Shown here in pieces: positions 51,380 through 58,843 of a stretch of DNA of 64,000 nt. How positions within the stretch are numbered: the stretch's first letter is position 1; each line of letters starts with the position of its first letter. The position numbers and the translations under genes are program-made. The stretch comes from Streptomyces sp. HUAS MG91 (lineage in GTDB: Bacteria > Actinomycetota > Actinomycetes > Streptomycetales > Streptomycetaceae): contig NZ_CP159534.1 in assembly GCF_040529335.1 (NCBI RefSeq), positions 4,712,001 through 4,776,000 of the forward strand, read 5' to 3'. The notes beneath the pieces are model-generated. The model had not been told where the DNA came from and searched no databases. It saw only the letters and a program-made list of their open reading frames with translations.

Positions 51380-52825
51380 ATGCCGAAGAACCCCAACACC
51401 GCGCTCGCGCCCCTGCTGCGCGAGGCGGGGATGTCGAACAGCGACCTCGCCCGCGCCGTCAACCAGCTCGGGTCACGGCAGAACTGCCGGTTCCGTTACG
51501 ACCGCACGGCCGTGGCCCACTGGCTCGGCGGATCACGGCCGCGGCGGCCCGTTCCCGACCTCGTGGCGCAGATCCTGTCCATGAGCCTGGGAAGGATCGT
51601 TACACCCGCGGAGACCGGACTCCTCGCGGGAGACACCGCGCAGCGGCCCCCGCACCCCGCGTCCGCCGACCGGGCCCTGCGGGAGCTGGGCGCGGCGGAG
51701 AACGATCCACAACAGCGCGGAGCCCTTCTCCACCTTCCGTGGTCGGCCTCCTCGTGCACCGGCGGCTCCGCGCCGGGCGGTCCGGCGGGCACCGCCGAGG
51801 TGGGCGTGGGGCCACGCCCGCTGCGCGGCGTCGACCATGAGGTACTGAGTCTCTACGGCACGCAGTTCAACACCCTGTTCGAAGCCCGCGGCAGTGGCGC
51901 CGCCCGCACCGCGCTGCGCGCCTTCGTCACGGTGGACGCCGTCAGCTATCTCACCTCGCAGGCCTCCGCGGCCCAACGACAGTCCGTTCAGCTCTCCGTC
52001 GCCCGCCTCGCCCTTCTCCTCGCCTCCGCCACCTTCGACGCTCACCACCTCGGCCTCGCGCAGCGCTACCACCGGGCCGGTCTGGCCCTCGCCCGCGAGG
52101 CCGACGACGTCAACCTCCAGGCGATCATCCTGCGCACCATGTCCAACCAGGCGCGCACCATCGGGTTCCTCGCCGACGCCAGGGAACTGGCCGAGGCGGC
52201 CGCCCGCCTCCGGCGACAACTTCCCTCTGCCACGCGGGCGTTCCTCCTGTCCGGCAGCGCCGCCATCCACGCGGCCGAAGGAGACGAACGCCGCTCACTG
52301 GCCTGCCTGGACGAAGCCGATCACTTCGTCCAGGCGGCCACGGCCGCGGCGTCCGATCCGTACGCGGCCTACAGCCGGGCCGCCTTCGAGCATCAACGCG
52401 GCGAAGTCCTCGCCCTGCTCCGGCACCACGAGCCCGCCGTCGCGGCCTTCTCCGCGTCCCTGGAGCGGCGGCCGGACGAGCACCACCGCACGCGGGCCAT
52501 CACCACCTGCCTGAAGGCGATGACACAACTCCGCATGGGGCATCTGGAGGCCGCCTGCACCAGCCTGCGCGAGACCCTGCACGAGCGGGCCCAGGTCGAC
52601 TCCCCGCGGCTGGAACATCTGCTGCACACCCTGCACCAGGAAGTACGGCCCTACCGACGCCACCCCCAGGTCTCCGCCCTCCTCCAGCAGCACGGGCCTC
52701 ACCCGCATACAGGCGCCTCCGCGCCGACGGCGTACCCGGTGCTTCCGTCGCAGTCCTCCGCGACGACCAGGCGGGATGCGCGCGCGGCCGCCCGCGTCTG
52801 CCCCGGCTCCGGCGCGACGACCTGA
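51380..52825 (+). CDS. XRE/TPR-type regulator of the NsdA kind
   Basis: A 481-residue protein. The N-terminus (LAPLLREAGMSNSDLARAVNQLG... RTAVAHWLGGSRPRRPVPDLVAQIL) is a helix-turn-helix like that of Streptomyces TPR regulators. The middle and end (about 170-430) consist of helical hairpins rich in Ala/Leu with a TPR-like spacing (GLAQRYHRAGLALAREADD, FLADARELAEAAARLRRQL, FEHQRGEVLALLRHHEPAVAAFSASLERRP). Relatives such as NsdA control antibiotic production. It probably regulates the NRPS unit. ATG at 51380 has CGGAG close upstream; ATG at 51338 is an alternative. The 74-116 base AT-richer gap before it may hold its own promoter. Confidence 0.8.
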   Translation: MPKNPNTALAPLLREAGMSNSDLARAVNQLGSRQNCRFRYDRTAVAHWLGGSRPRRPVPDLVAQILSMSLGRIVTPAETGLLAGDTAQRPPHPASADRALRELGAAENDPQQRGALLHLPWSASSCTGGSAPGGPAGTAEVGVGPRPLRGVDHEVLSLYGTQFNTLFEARGSGAARTALRAFVTVDAVSYLTSQASAAQRQSVQLSVARLALLLASATFDAHHLGLAQRYHRAGLALAREADDVNLQAIILRTMSNQARTIGFLADARELAEAAARLRRQLPSATRAFLLSGSAAIHAAEGDERRSLACLDEADHFVQAATAAASDPYAAYSRAAFEHQRGEVLALLRHHEPAVAAFSASLERRPDEHHRTRAITTCLKAMTQLRMGHLEAACTSLRETLHERAQVDSPRLEHLLHTLHQEVRPYRRHPQVSALLQQHGPHPHTGASAPTAYPVLPSQSSATTRRDARAAARVCPGSGATT

Positions 52826-52997
52826 CCGGTAAGGCCACGGGACTCGCTCGCGACCTGCATCTGCGCCAGCACGAAGGGATCCTGCACAGCTACCTCGTCA
52901 CCTCGAAGGGGCCTCTGTGTCGAATCTCGTCCGCCGACACCGGAGCCACCAATCCCCGGTGGCCGATCGAGTGACCGTCGCGCCATCACCCGGCCGC

Positions 52998-53255
52998 GGC
53001 TCTCGTCGTGGCTGGTCGCGCAGTTCCCCGCGCCCCTGAGATGCGCACTTCGTGCGCCATCTCATCGGCCCCCGGAGGAGAGGCGCATGACCTCAGCTTC
53101 CGGTGGAGAGGCGCGCGAAGCGCTCCCTCAGGGGGAGGCTGCGCGGCAGCGCATGCCTCAGGGGCGCGGGGAACTGCGCGAGAAGCGGCCACCGGGCCGC
53201 GCGCGAAGAACTGCCCGACAGGGGCGCGGGGAACTGCGCGACCAGCCCCCGCGCA
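52998..53255. repeat. Dispersed palindromic repeat, copy 8 (two right arms)
   Basis: The left arm is CTCGTCGTGGCTGGTCGCGC then AGTTCCCCGCGCCCCTGAG, followed by GAGATGCGCACttcGTGCGCCATCTC, a divergent stretch, and the block AGGGGGAGGCTGCGCGGCAG. Two right arms follow (about 53157-53193 and 53219-53250). It fills a convergent gap. The sequence before it (52826-52997) holds no recognisable gene; one plus frame there looks codon-like but matches nothing I know. Confidence 0.95.
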
Positions 53256-53288
53256 CCCGCGGTCGCGAACCGTCCGCAATCTCCCGGG

Positions 53289-54401
53289 CTACTGGGCGAT
53301 GTCGGCGTAACCCCGGATGTCCCGGGGCGAGCGCGACCCCGGCCCCACGTAGCGGGCCGAAGGACGGACCAGGCGCCCCGTGCGCTTCTGCTCAAGGATG
53401 TGCGCCGACCACCCAGCCGTCCGCGCACAGGTGAACATCGACGTGAACATGTGCGCCGGCACCTCGGCGAAGTCGAGCACGATGGCCGCCCAGAACTCCA
53501 CGTTCGTAGCGAGCACACGGTCGGGCCGCCGCGCGTGCAGCTCGGCCAGCGCGGCCTTCTCCAGCGCCTCCGCGACCTCGAAGCGCGGGGCACCCAGCTC
53601 CCGGGCGGTCCGCCGCAGCACCCGCGCCCGCGGATCCTCGGCCCGGTACACCCGGTGCCCGAAGCCCATCAGCCGCTCACCCTTGTCCAGCGCCCGCTTC
53701 ACGTACGCGTCGGCGTCCCCGCTCCGCTCGATCTCCTCGATCATCCCGAGCACCCGCGACGGAGCGCCCCCGTGCAGCGGCCCGGACATGGCCCCGACGG
53801 CACCCGACAGCGCCGCCGCCACATCGGCCCCGGTGGAGGCGATGACCCGGGCCGTGAACGTGGAGGCGTTCATGCCGTGCTCGGCGGCGGAGGTCCAGTA
53901 CGCGTCGACGGCCGCGACGTGCTTCGGGTCCGGCTCCCCGCGCCAGCGGATCATGAACCGCTCCACGACCGACTGCGCCTTGTCGATCTCGCTCTGCGGC
54001 ACCATCGCCACCCCCTGCCCGCGCGCGGACTGGGCGACGTACGACAGCGCCATGACGGCGGCCCGCGCCAGATCGTCGCGGGCCCGCCGCTCGTCGATGT
54101 CGAGCAGCGGCTTCAGGCCCCACACGGGCGCCAGCATCGCCAGCGCGGACTGCACGTCGACGCGGATGTCACCGGAGTGGACGGGGATGGGGAACGGCTC
54201 GGCGGGCGGCAGCCCGGGATCGAAGGCCCCGTCGACCAGCAGCCCCCACACGTTCCCGAACGACACATGGCCGACCAGATCCTCGATGTCGACGCCCCGG
54301 TACCGCAGGGCGCCGCCTTCCTTGTCCGGTTCGGCGATCTCCGTCTCGAACGCCACGACGCCTTCGAGGCCGGGTACGAAGGACGGGTCGAAGTCGGACA
54401 T
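53289..54401 (-). CDS. Citrate synthase-like protein (citrate/methylcitrate synthase family)
   Basis: A 370-residue member of the citrate synthase family, bacterial short type. GVVAFETEIAEPDKEGGALRYRGVDIEDLV is the family opening. HGMNASTFTARVIAST holds the first catalytic His, SGPLHGGAPSRVLGM the second, and MGFGHRVYRAEDPRARVL the substrate-binding His-Arg region. EHILEQK-type ending AGWSAHILEQKRTGRLVRPSARYVG has the last Arg residues. It may condense acetyl- or propionyl-CoA with oxaloacetate. Streptomyces carry several paralogues, so which reaction it serves is open. AAGAGGAG lies before the ATG. Confidence 0.92.
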   Translation of the reverse strand: MSDFDPSFVPGLEGVVAFETEIAEPDKEGGALRYRGVDIEDLVGHVSFGNVWGLLVDGAFDPGLPPAEPFPIPVHSGDIRVDVQSALAMLAPVWGLKPLLDIDERRARDDLARAAVMALSYVAQSARGQGVAMVPQSEIDKAQSVVERFMIRWRGEPDPKHVAAVDAYWTSAAEHGMNASTFTARVIASTGADVAAALSGAVGAMSGPLHGGAPSRVLGMIEEIERSGDADAYVKRALDKGERLMGFGHRVYRAEDPRARVLRRTARELGAPRFEVAEALEKAALAELHARRPDRVLATNVEFWAAIVLDFAEVPAHMFTSMFTCARTAGWSAHILEQKRTGRLVRPSARYVGPGSRSPRDIRGYADIAQ

Positions 54402-54582
54402 CAGGCGGCTCCTCTTGATGCGTGGACAGGTCTTCCCCGTGATGCCCCGTGGGGCGGGCTGCTCAACCGTTTCGGCACTTGGAAGATAGACCTCGGTGCC
54501 ACAGTTGGCGAGAGTTCGCGGCACTCAGTGCCATGTCTCACTCCGGGTGCGGCGGCGTCCCGCCGTCCGGCAGGATGACGCC

Positions 54583-55245
54583 GTGAACGACACACCCGAC
54601 CCGGCCGGCATGCGCGAGCAGTACCGCACCCACGAAGGCGGCCTGCACGAGTCCGATCTCGCCCCGCACCCCATGCGGCAGTTCACGCACTGGTTCAAGC
54701 AGGCGGCCGCCCCCGGCTCGCCGCTGGCCGAGCCGAACGCCATGGTGGTCTCCACCGCCGACGCCGAGGGCCGCCCCAGCTCGCGCACCGTGCTCCTGAA
54801 GTCCTACGACGACGAGGGCTTCGTCTTCTACACCAACTACGGCTCCCGCAAGGCGCGCGAACTCGCCGTCAACGCCCACGTCGCGCTGCTCTTCCCCTGG
54901 CATCCGATGAGCCGGCAGGTCCTGGTGACGGGGGTGGCGGAGCGGACGTCGCGGGAGGAGACCGAGGCGTACTTCCACTCCCGGCCGCACGGGTCGCAGC
55001 TCGGGGCGTGGGCCAGTGAGCAGTCCGCCGTGCTGGCCTCCCGGGCCGAACTGGACGCCGGGTACGCGGCGCTGGTCCGGCGCTATCCTCCCGGCACCGC
55101 GGTGCCGGTGCCGGATCACTGGGGCGGGTTCCGGGTGCGTCCCGAGGCGGTCGAGTTCTGGCAGGGGCGTGAGAACCGTCTGCACGACCGCCTCCGCTAT
55201 GTCCTGGCCGGACCGGCCTGGCGGGTGGAACGCCTGAGCCCGTGA
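54583..55245 (+). CDS. pdxH: Pyridoxamine 5'-phosphate oxidase
   Basis: A 220-residue FMN enzyme. [29 protein letters not shown] is the opening. [44 protein letters not shown] binds FMN (RTVLLK and S-R-K). [35 protein letters not shown] is the PLP site, and [27 protein letters not shown] is the C-terminal signature. It makes pyridoxal phosphate from the amine or alcohol phosphate. GTG at 54583 has AGGA seven bases before it. Confidence 0.95.
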   Translation: MNDTPDPAGMREQYRTHEGGLHESDLAPHPMRQFTHWFKQAAAPGSPLAEPNAMVVSTADAEGRPSSRTVLLKSYDDEGFVFYTNYGSRKARELAVNAHVALLFPWHPMSRQVLVTGVAERTSREETEAYFHSRPHGSQLGAWASEQSAVLASRAELDAGYAALVRRYPPGTAVPVPDHWGGFRVRPEAVEFWQGRENRLHDRLRYVLAGPAWRVERLSP

Positions 55246-55266
55246 CGGGTTTCGTCTTTCGTCTGC

Positions 55267-55389
55267 GGCCCGGTGGGGGCTGGTCGCGCAGTTCCCCGCG
55301 CCCCTGAGAGGCCTGCGGCCTTCAGGGGAAGCTGCGCGCAGCGCATGCTTCAGGGGCGCGGGGAACTGCGCGAGAAGCGGCCACCGGGC
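55267..55389. repeat. Dispersed palindromic repeat, copy 9 (convergent gap)
   Basis: The left arm is GGCTGGTCGCGCAGTTCCCC then GCGCCCCTGAG; the centre has AGGCCTGCGGCCTT and the block AGGGGAAGCTGCGCGCAGCG; the right arm is CAGGGGCGCGGGGAACTGCG then CGAGAAGCGGCCACCGGG. It lies between pdxH and the alpha/beta hydrolase gene. Confidence 0.95.
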
Positions 55390-55409
55390 GGCACCCGGCG
55401 ACACACGCC

Positions 55410-56273
55410 CTAAAGCCCCGCCAGCACCCCGTCCAGAAACGGCTCGACGGCGGCGCGCCACGCCTCGGGCTGGTCGTAGTGCACGAGATGCCCGGCATCA
55501 GCCACTTCGGCGTACTCCCCCCTGGGAAGGACCCGCACCATTTCCTGGGCCTCCGCCCGCCCCAACTGCCCGTCCAGCCCCCGCACCACCAGCGCCGGAC
55601 ACCGCACGGCCGCCAGCTCCTCCCAGTGCGCGTCGAACACCCACGTCGAGCGCGCGGTCAGCATCTGCCGGCGCGAGAAGACGGGACGCCACCCGTCGTC
55701 GGACTCGGTCATCACCTCGGCGTAGAACTCCCCGCGCGCCGGATTCGGCCGCTCCACCCAGGGATCGTCCTCCCCGAACCACTTCCGCACGTCCGCGAGC
55801 GTCGCGAACGGCAGCGGCCACGTCTTGAACCAGTCCTCCCACTCCCGCTGGGAGGCGCCGCCCAGTGCGGACGCCCGCATGTCGCAGATCACCAGCCCCC
55901 GGACGAGATCGGGGCGCCGCGCGGCCAGCTGCCAGGCCGTGAGCGCCCCCATCGAGTGCCCGATCAGCACCGCGGGCTCAAGCCCGAGCTGCACCAGCGC
56001 CGCCTCCGCGTCCAGCACGTACGCCTCGCGGTCGAAAGGGCCCTGCGTCGGCTTGGCGCTCTTTCCGTGCCCGCGCTGGTCGAGGGCGACCGCCCGATGG
56101 CGCTCGGCCAGCCAGCGCGCCGTACCGGCCCAATGGGACGCCCGGCCCATCAGACCGTGCAGTAAGAGCACTCCCGGACCGCGGCCGGCCTCGGCCGCCT
56201 TGGGAGGGTCGGCGTACTCCCAGGCCGCCAGACGGACCCCGCCCGCTCCGGTCACGTCGATGCGCCGTGCCAT
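55410..56273 (-). CDS. Alpha/beta hydrolase
   Basis: A 287-residue cytoplasmic hydrolase. LLLHGLMGRASHW is the oxyanion loop, ALDQRGHGKSAKP follows, and GHSMGALTAWQ holds the nucleophile Ser. The acid is likely in VVRGLDGQLGRAEA and the base in VADAGHLVHYDQPEAW. Substrate unknown. ATG at 56273 is preferred over GTG at 56285. The 609-base region on its upstream side, to the end of dmdR1, holds no gene I can support but has a string of hairpins. Confidence 0.87.
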   Translation of the reverse strand: MARRIDVTGAGGVRLAAWEYADPPKAAEAGRGPGVLLLHGLMGRASHWAGTARWLAERHRAVALDQRGHGKSAKPTQGPFDREAYVLDAEAALVQLGLEPAVLIGHSMGALTAWQLAARRPDLVRGLVICDMRASALGGASQREWEDWFKTWPLPFATLADVRKWFGEDDPWVERPNPARGEFYAEVMTESDDGWRPVFSRRQMLTARSTWVFDAHWEELAAVRCPALVVRGLDGQLGRAEAQEMVRVLPRGEYAEVADAGHLVHYDQPEAWRAAVEPFLDGVLAGL

Positions 56274-56404
56274 AGGCCCTGGCACCCCCTTGTGGTCGCG
56301 CCTGCAGTCGCGTACCCGCGCACGCTATCGAACCTTTTTTCGAAAGCGTGATGCTCCCCGACAACACCCCTCGTTCGAGTGACAACGCTCAAGGAATGAC
56401 CGGC

Positions 56405-56540
56405 GCCACCGAGGGGATCTCTTCCTCGGGAGGCGGACCGCTCGGGGAAAACGGTCCGTGGGGAATGACCCTGGGAGCTCGGGGCTCCGGGTCAGCACAG
56501 GGGAGGACAGGCCCCGGCGCCGCAAGGCGCCGGGGCCCTC
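56405..56540. ncRNA. Candidate structured RNA: four hairpins in 130 bases
   Basis: Four perfect or near-perfect stems follow one another. H1: CCGAGG 56409-56414 with CCTCGG 56424-56429. H2: CGGACCG 56434-56440 with CGGTCCG 56452-56458. H3: TGACCC 56466-56471 with GGGTCA 56489-56494, inside which GGAGC pairs with GCTCC. H4: GGCCCCGGCGCC 56510-56521 with its complement at 56526-56537 around a GCAA tetraloop. The strand is not known. Downstream on the minus strand it could be the dmdR1 terminator and the leader of the hydrolase gene; H4 alone suits a terminator. Confidence 0.5.
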
Positions 56541-56882
56541 TGCGTGACGGGCAGGAACATCCGCCGGGCCGGGCCGCTCCCGCTTCCCGCGAGCCCGTCG
56601 TGCCCCGAACGGCCGGTCCATCCCAGGCCCCCTCCGGTCATATGCCTCACGCGACAGCCTTGCACGCAGAGCGTCGGAGCGCTGCGATTCCGCACAGTGA
56701 ATCTTGCTTTCTGCACAAACGCGCAGCATGCGCGAATATCAGTCAACTCCCGGCCGTACCAAGGATGTTGACGTCAGGCACCGGAACGTCACCGCGCGGG
56801 TTCCCCCAGCCCCACGCGGCCCACCGGGCATACCGCGGCACACGCTCCCGCACGCGCCCGCCGCCGCCCTGGGATCAGCCGG

Positions 56883-57575
56883 TCAGCGCTTGGCCACGAA
56901 GACGTGCGAGGCGACCTCCGCCTCCAGCTCCGCCGCCTCACCGCTGCTGCCCACGAGCACCCCGCCCGGCGACTGCGTCACGCTGACCACCGAACCGGGC
57001 TGGACGCCCGCCCGGCGCAACGTGTACATCAGCTGCGCGTCCGTCTGGATCGGCTCGCCGATGCGGCGCACGACGACGGTCATGCCGTCCCCGCTCGCGT
57101 CCAGATCGGCGAGCGAGACCATGCCCTCGTCCAGGAACGGATCCGCGCCGTCCTTCTCGCCCAGCTCCTCCAGGCCCGGAATCGGGTTCCCGTACGGCGA
57201 CTCGGTCGGGTGGCGCAGCAGCTCCAGAACGCGCCGCTCCACCGCCTCGCTCATCACGTGCTCCCAGCGGCAGGCCTCCGCGTGCACCTGCTCCCACTCC
57301 AGGCCGATCACGTCGACCAGCAGACACTCGGCGAGCCGGTGCTTGCGCATGACGCGGGTCGCCAGCCGGCGGCCCTCGTCGGTCAGCTCCAGGTGGCGGT
57401 CGGCGGCGACGGCGACCAGGCCGTCCCGCTCCATCCGGGCCACGGTCTGGCTGACCGTCGGGCCGCTCTGGTCGAGCCGCTCCGCGATCCGGGCGCGCAT
57501 GGGGACCACACCTTCCTCCTCCAGCTCGAGGATGGTGCGGAGGTACATCTCCGTGGTGTCGATCAGTCCGGACAT
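56883..57575 (-). CDS. dmdR1: DtxR-family iron-dependent repressor DmdR
   Basis: A 230-residue DtxR/IdeR protein with the metal ligands at the canonical positions: Met10, Cys102, Glu105, His106 for the primary site and His79, Glu83, His98 for the ancillary one. The winged HTH is RARIAERLDQSGPTVSQTVARMERDGLV. The C-terminal SH3-like domain (about 150-230) is complete. With Fe2+ it represses siderophore and iron-uptake genes. ATG 57575 has GAGGGG six bases upstream. The neighbour SIS-domain gene and the long antisense frame match the dmdR1 locus of S. coelicolor, where an antiparallel gene adm was described. Confidence 0.93.
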   Translation of the reverse strand: MSGLIDTTEMYLRTILELEEEGVVPMRARIAERLDQSGPTVSQTVARMERDGLVAVAADRHLELTDEGRRLATRVMRKHRLAECLLVDVIGLEWEQVHAEACRWEHVMSEAVERRVLELLRHPTESPYGNPIPGLEELGEKDGADPFLDEGMVSLADLDASGDGMTVVVRRIGEPIQTDAQLMYTLRRAGVQPGSVVSVTQSPGGVLVGSSGEAAELEAEVASHVFVAKR

Positions 57576-57650
57576 ACGTGCCCCTCGTATAGCTGTGTAG
57601 CTACGCGGCAGCCCCGCTGGCTGGCCGCACAGCGCGTGCGCTGGCCCTGA
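56904..57650 (+). other. Long antisense reading frame over dmdR1 (possible adm counterpart)
   Basis: A 248-codon plus-strand frame covers almost all of dmdR1 on the opposite strand. In S. coelicolor, an antiparallel gene (adm) overlapping dmdR1 has been reported to affect siderophore and antibiotic production. High GC makes antisense frames common, and this one has an Arg/Leu/His-rich composition without domains, so the frame alone is weak evidence. Its start codon is uncertain. Confidence 0.35.
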
Positions 57651-57747
57651 CGTCAATTCTGACGCATACCGCTGACAACCGTGCCGCGCCAGGGGAAGCC
57701 CGGGGAAACCAGGGGTCCGGCGCGCTCCGGGGGTGTATTGACAGAGC

Positions 57748-57763
57748 ACTGGTCCAGACCGCA
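57748..57763. promoter_or_regulatory. DasR-like site in the SIS-gene promoter
   Basis: ACTGGTCCAGACCGCA matches 12 of 16 bases of the usual DasR-responsive element (AGTGGTCTAGACCACT), including the core GGTCnAGACC. TTGACA at 57738-57743 is a good -35 box just before it, so a bound repressor would block transcription. Confidence 0.6.
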
Positions 57764-57813
57764 CGGTGATCCGCGACACAGAGCGGGACCGTCAGACCCA
57801 AGGGGCTACGCCG

Positions 57814-58581
57814 ATGAGCGACAGCAGCACACTGGCCGCGCAGTACCTCGACGCCTCGATCGCCCTCCTGGAGCGGGTCAGGGACGAGGAGGCGGCGAAC
57901 ATCGAAGCGGCCGGCACCCTGCTGGCCGACACCGTCACCGCGGGCGGCCGCCTCTTCGCGTTCGGCGCGGGGCACTCCTCGCTCGCCGCGCAGGACGTCG
58001 TCTACCGCGCCGGAAGCCTCGCCCTGATGAACCTGCTCGCCGTGCCCGGCGCGGTCGGCGTCGACGTCATGCCGGCGACCCTCGGCTCCGCCCTGGAGCG
58101 GGTGGACGGCCTGGCCTCCGCCGTCCTGGACGCCAGCCCCGCGACGTCCGGCGACGCCCTGGTGATCATCTCCCTCTCGGGCCGCAACGCGCTTCCGGTC
58201 GAGATGGCCACGCACGCCCGCGCCCTCGGTCTGAAGGTCATCGGCGTCACGTCCCTGTCCTACGCGACCGGGCCCGACGCGCCCACGTCCCGGCACTCCT
58301 CCGGCACGTTTCTGCGCGACCACTGCGATGTGGTCCTGGACTCGAAGATCGCCGTGGGGGACGCGGAGCTCACCCACGAGGGCGTGGACGCGCCCTTCGC
58401 CTCGGCCTCCACCATCACCACCAGTGCGCTGATGCAGTCCACCCTGGCCACCTGCGCCGCCGTCCTCGCCGACCGGGGGGTTCAGCCTCCGCTGCTGCGG
58501 TCGGGGAATGTGGACGGGGGCCACGCCTGGAACGCCAAGGTCTTCGACGACTACCGGGACCGCATCTTCTACCAGCACTAG
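57814..58581 (+). CDS. SIS-domain sugar-phosphate binding protein
   Basis: A 255-residue protein with one SIS domain. GRLFAFGAGHSSLAAQDVVYRAGSL contains the N-terminal sugar-phosphate loop, and DALVIISLSGRNALPVEMATHARALGLKVIGVTSLSYA is the second SIS signature (S-x-S-G-x-N). The C-terminus (GNVDGGHAWNAKVFDDYRDRIFY) contains conserved His and Tyr. Relatives bind N-acetylglucosamine- or MurNAc-type phosphosugars, and a DasR-like site stands in the promoter, pointing to amino-sugar metabolism. AAGGGG is nine bases before the ATG. Confidence 0.9.
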   Translation: MSDSSTLAAQYLDASIALLERVRDEEAANIEAAGTLLADTVTAGGRLFAFGAGHSSLAAQDVVYRAGSLALMNLLAVPGAVGVDVMPATLGSALERVDGLASAVLDASPATSGDALVIISLSGRNALPVEMATHARALGLKVIGVTSLSYATGPDAPTSRHSSGTFLRDHCDVVLDSKIAVGDAELTHEGVDAPFASASTITTSALMQSTLATCAAVLADRGVQPPLLRSGNVDGGHAWNAKVFDDYRDRIFYQH

Positions 58582-58608
58582 ACCGCACCCCGGGCTGCCT
58601 TCGTCCGC

Positions 58609-58817
58609 GGCCCGGTGGCCTCTTCTCGCGCAGTTCCCCGCGCCCCTGAGATGCGCACTGCGTGCGCCATCTCATCAGAGGCGCGCCACCCGCCCTCCAC
58701 CAGTGGTGCGCCACTCGCCCTTCCTCAGAGGCGCGCGAAGCGCAGCCTCAAGGGGAGGCTGCGCGGCAGCGCATGCCTCAGGGGCGCGGGGAACTGCGCG
58801 AGAAGCGGCCACCGGCC
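58609..58817. repeat. Dispersed palindromic repeat, copy 10 (convergent gap)
   Basis: The left arm is CTTCTCGCGCAGTTCCCCGC then GCCCCTGAG, followed by GAGATGCGCACtgcGTGCGCCATCTC, an unrelated stretch of about 55 bases (with CACCAGTGGTG), and AGGGGAGGCTGCGCGGCAGC. The right arm is CTCAGGGGCGCGGGGAACTG then CGCGAGAAGCGGCCACCGG. It lies between the SIS and PAS protein genes. Confidence 0.95.
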
Positions 58818-58843
58818 GGCAGCCGAGCGACTGCCCGGCCAGG

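Noticed and set aside
52826..52997. Short plus-strand frame after the TPR regulator
   Set aside because: It looks somewhat codon-like but has no start with ribosome site and resembles no family I know.
56325..56746. Minus-strand frames in the gap before the hydrolase gene
   Set aside because: Low and uneven GC at third positions and strong hairpins argue against protein coding.
57576..57737. Iron box (DmdR self-site) in the dmdR1 promoter
   Set aside because: No good match to the TTAGGTTAGGCTCACCTAA-type operator was found by eye.
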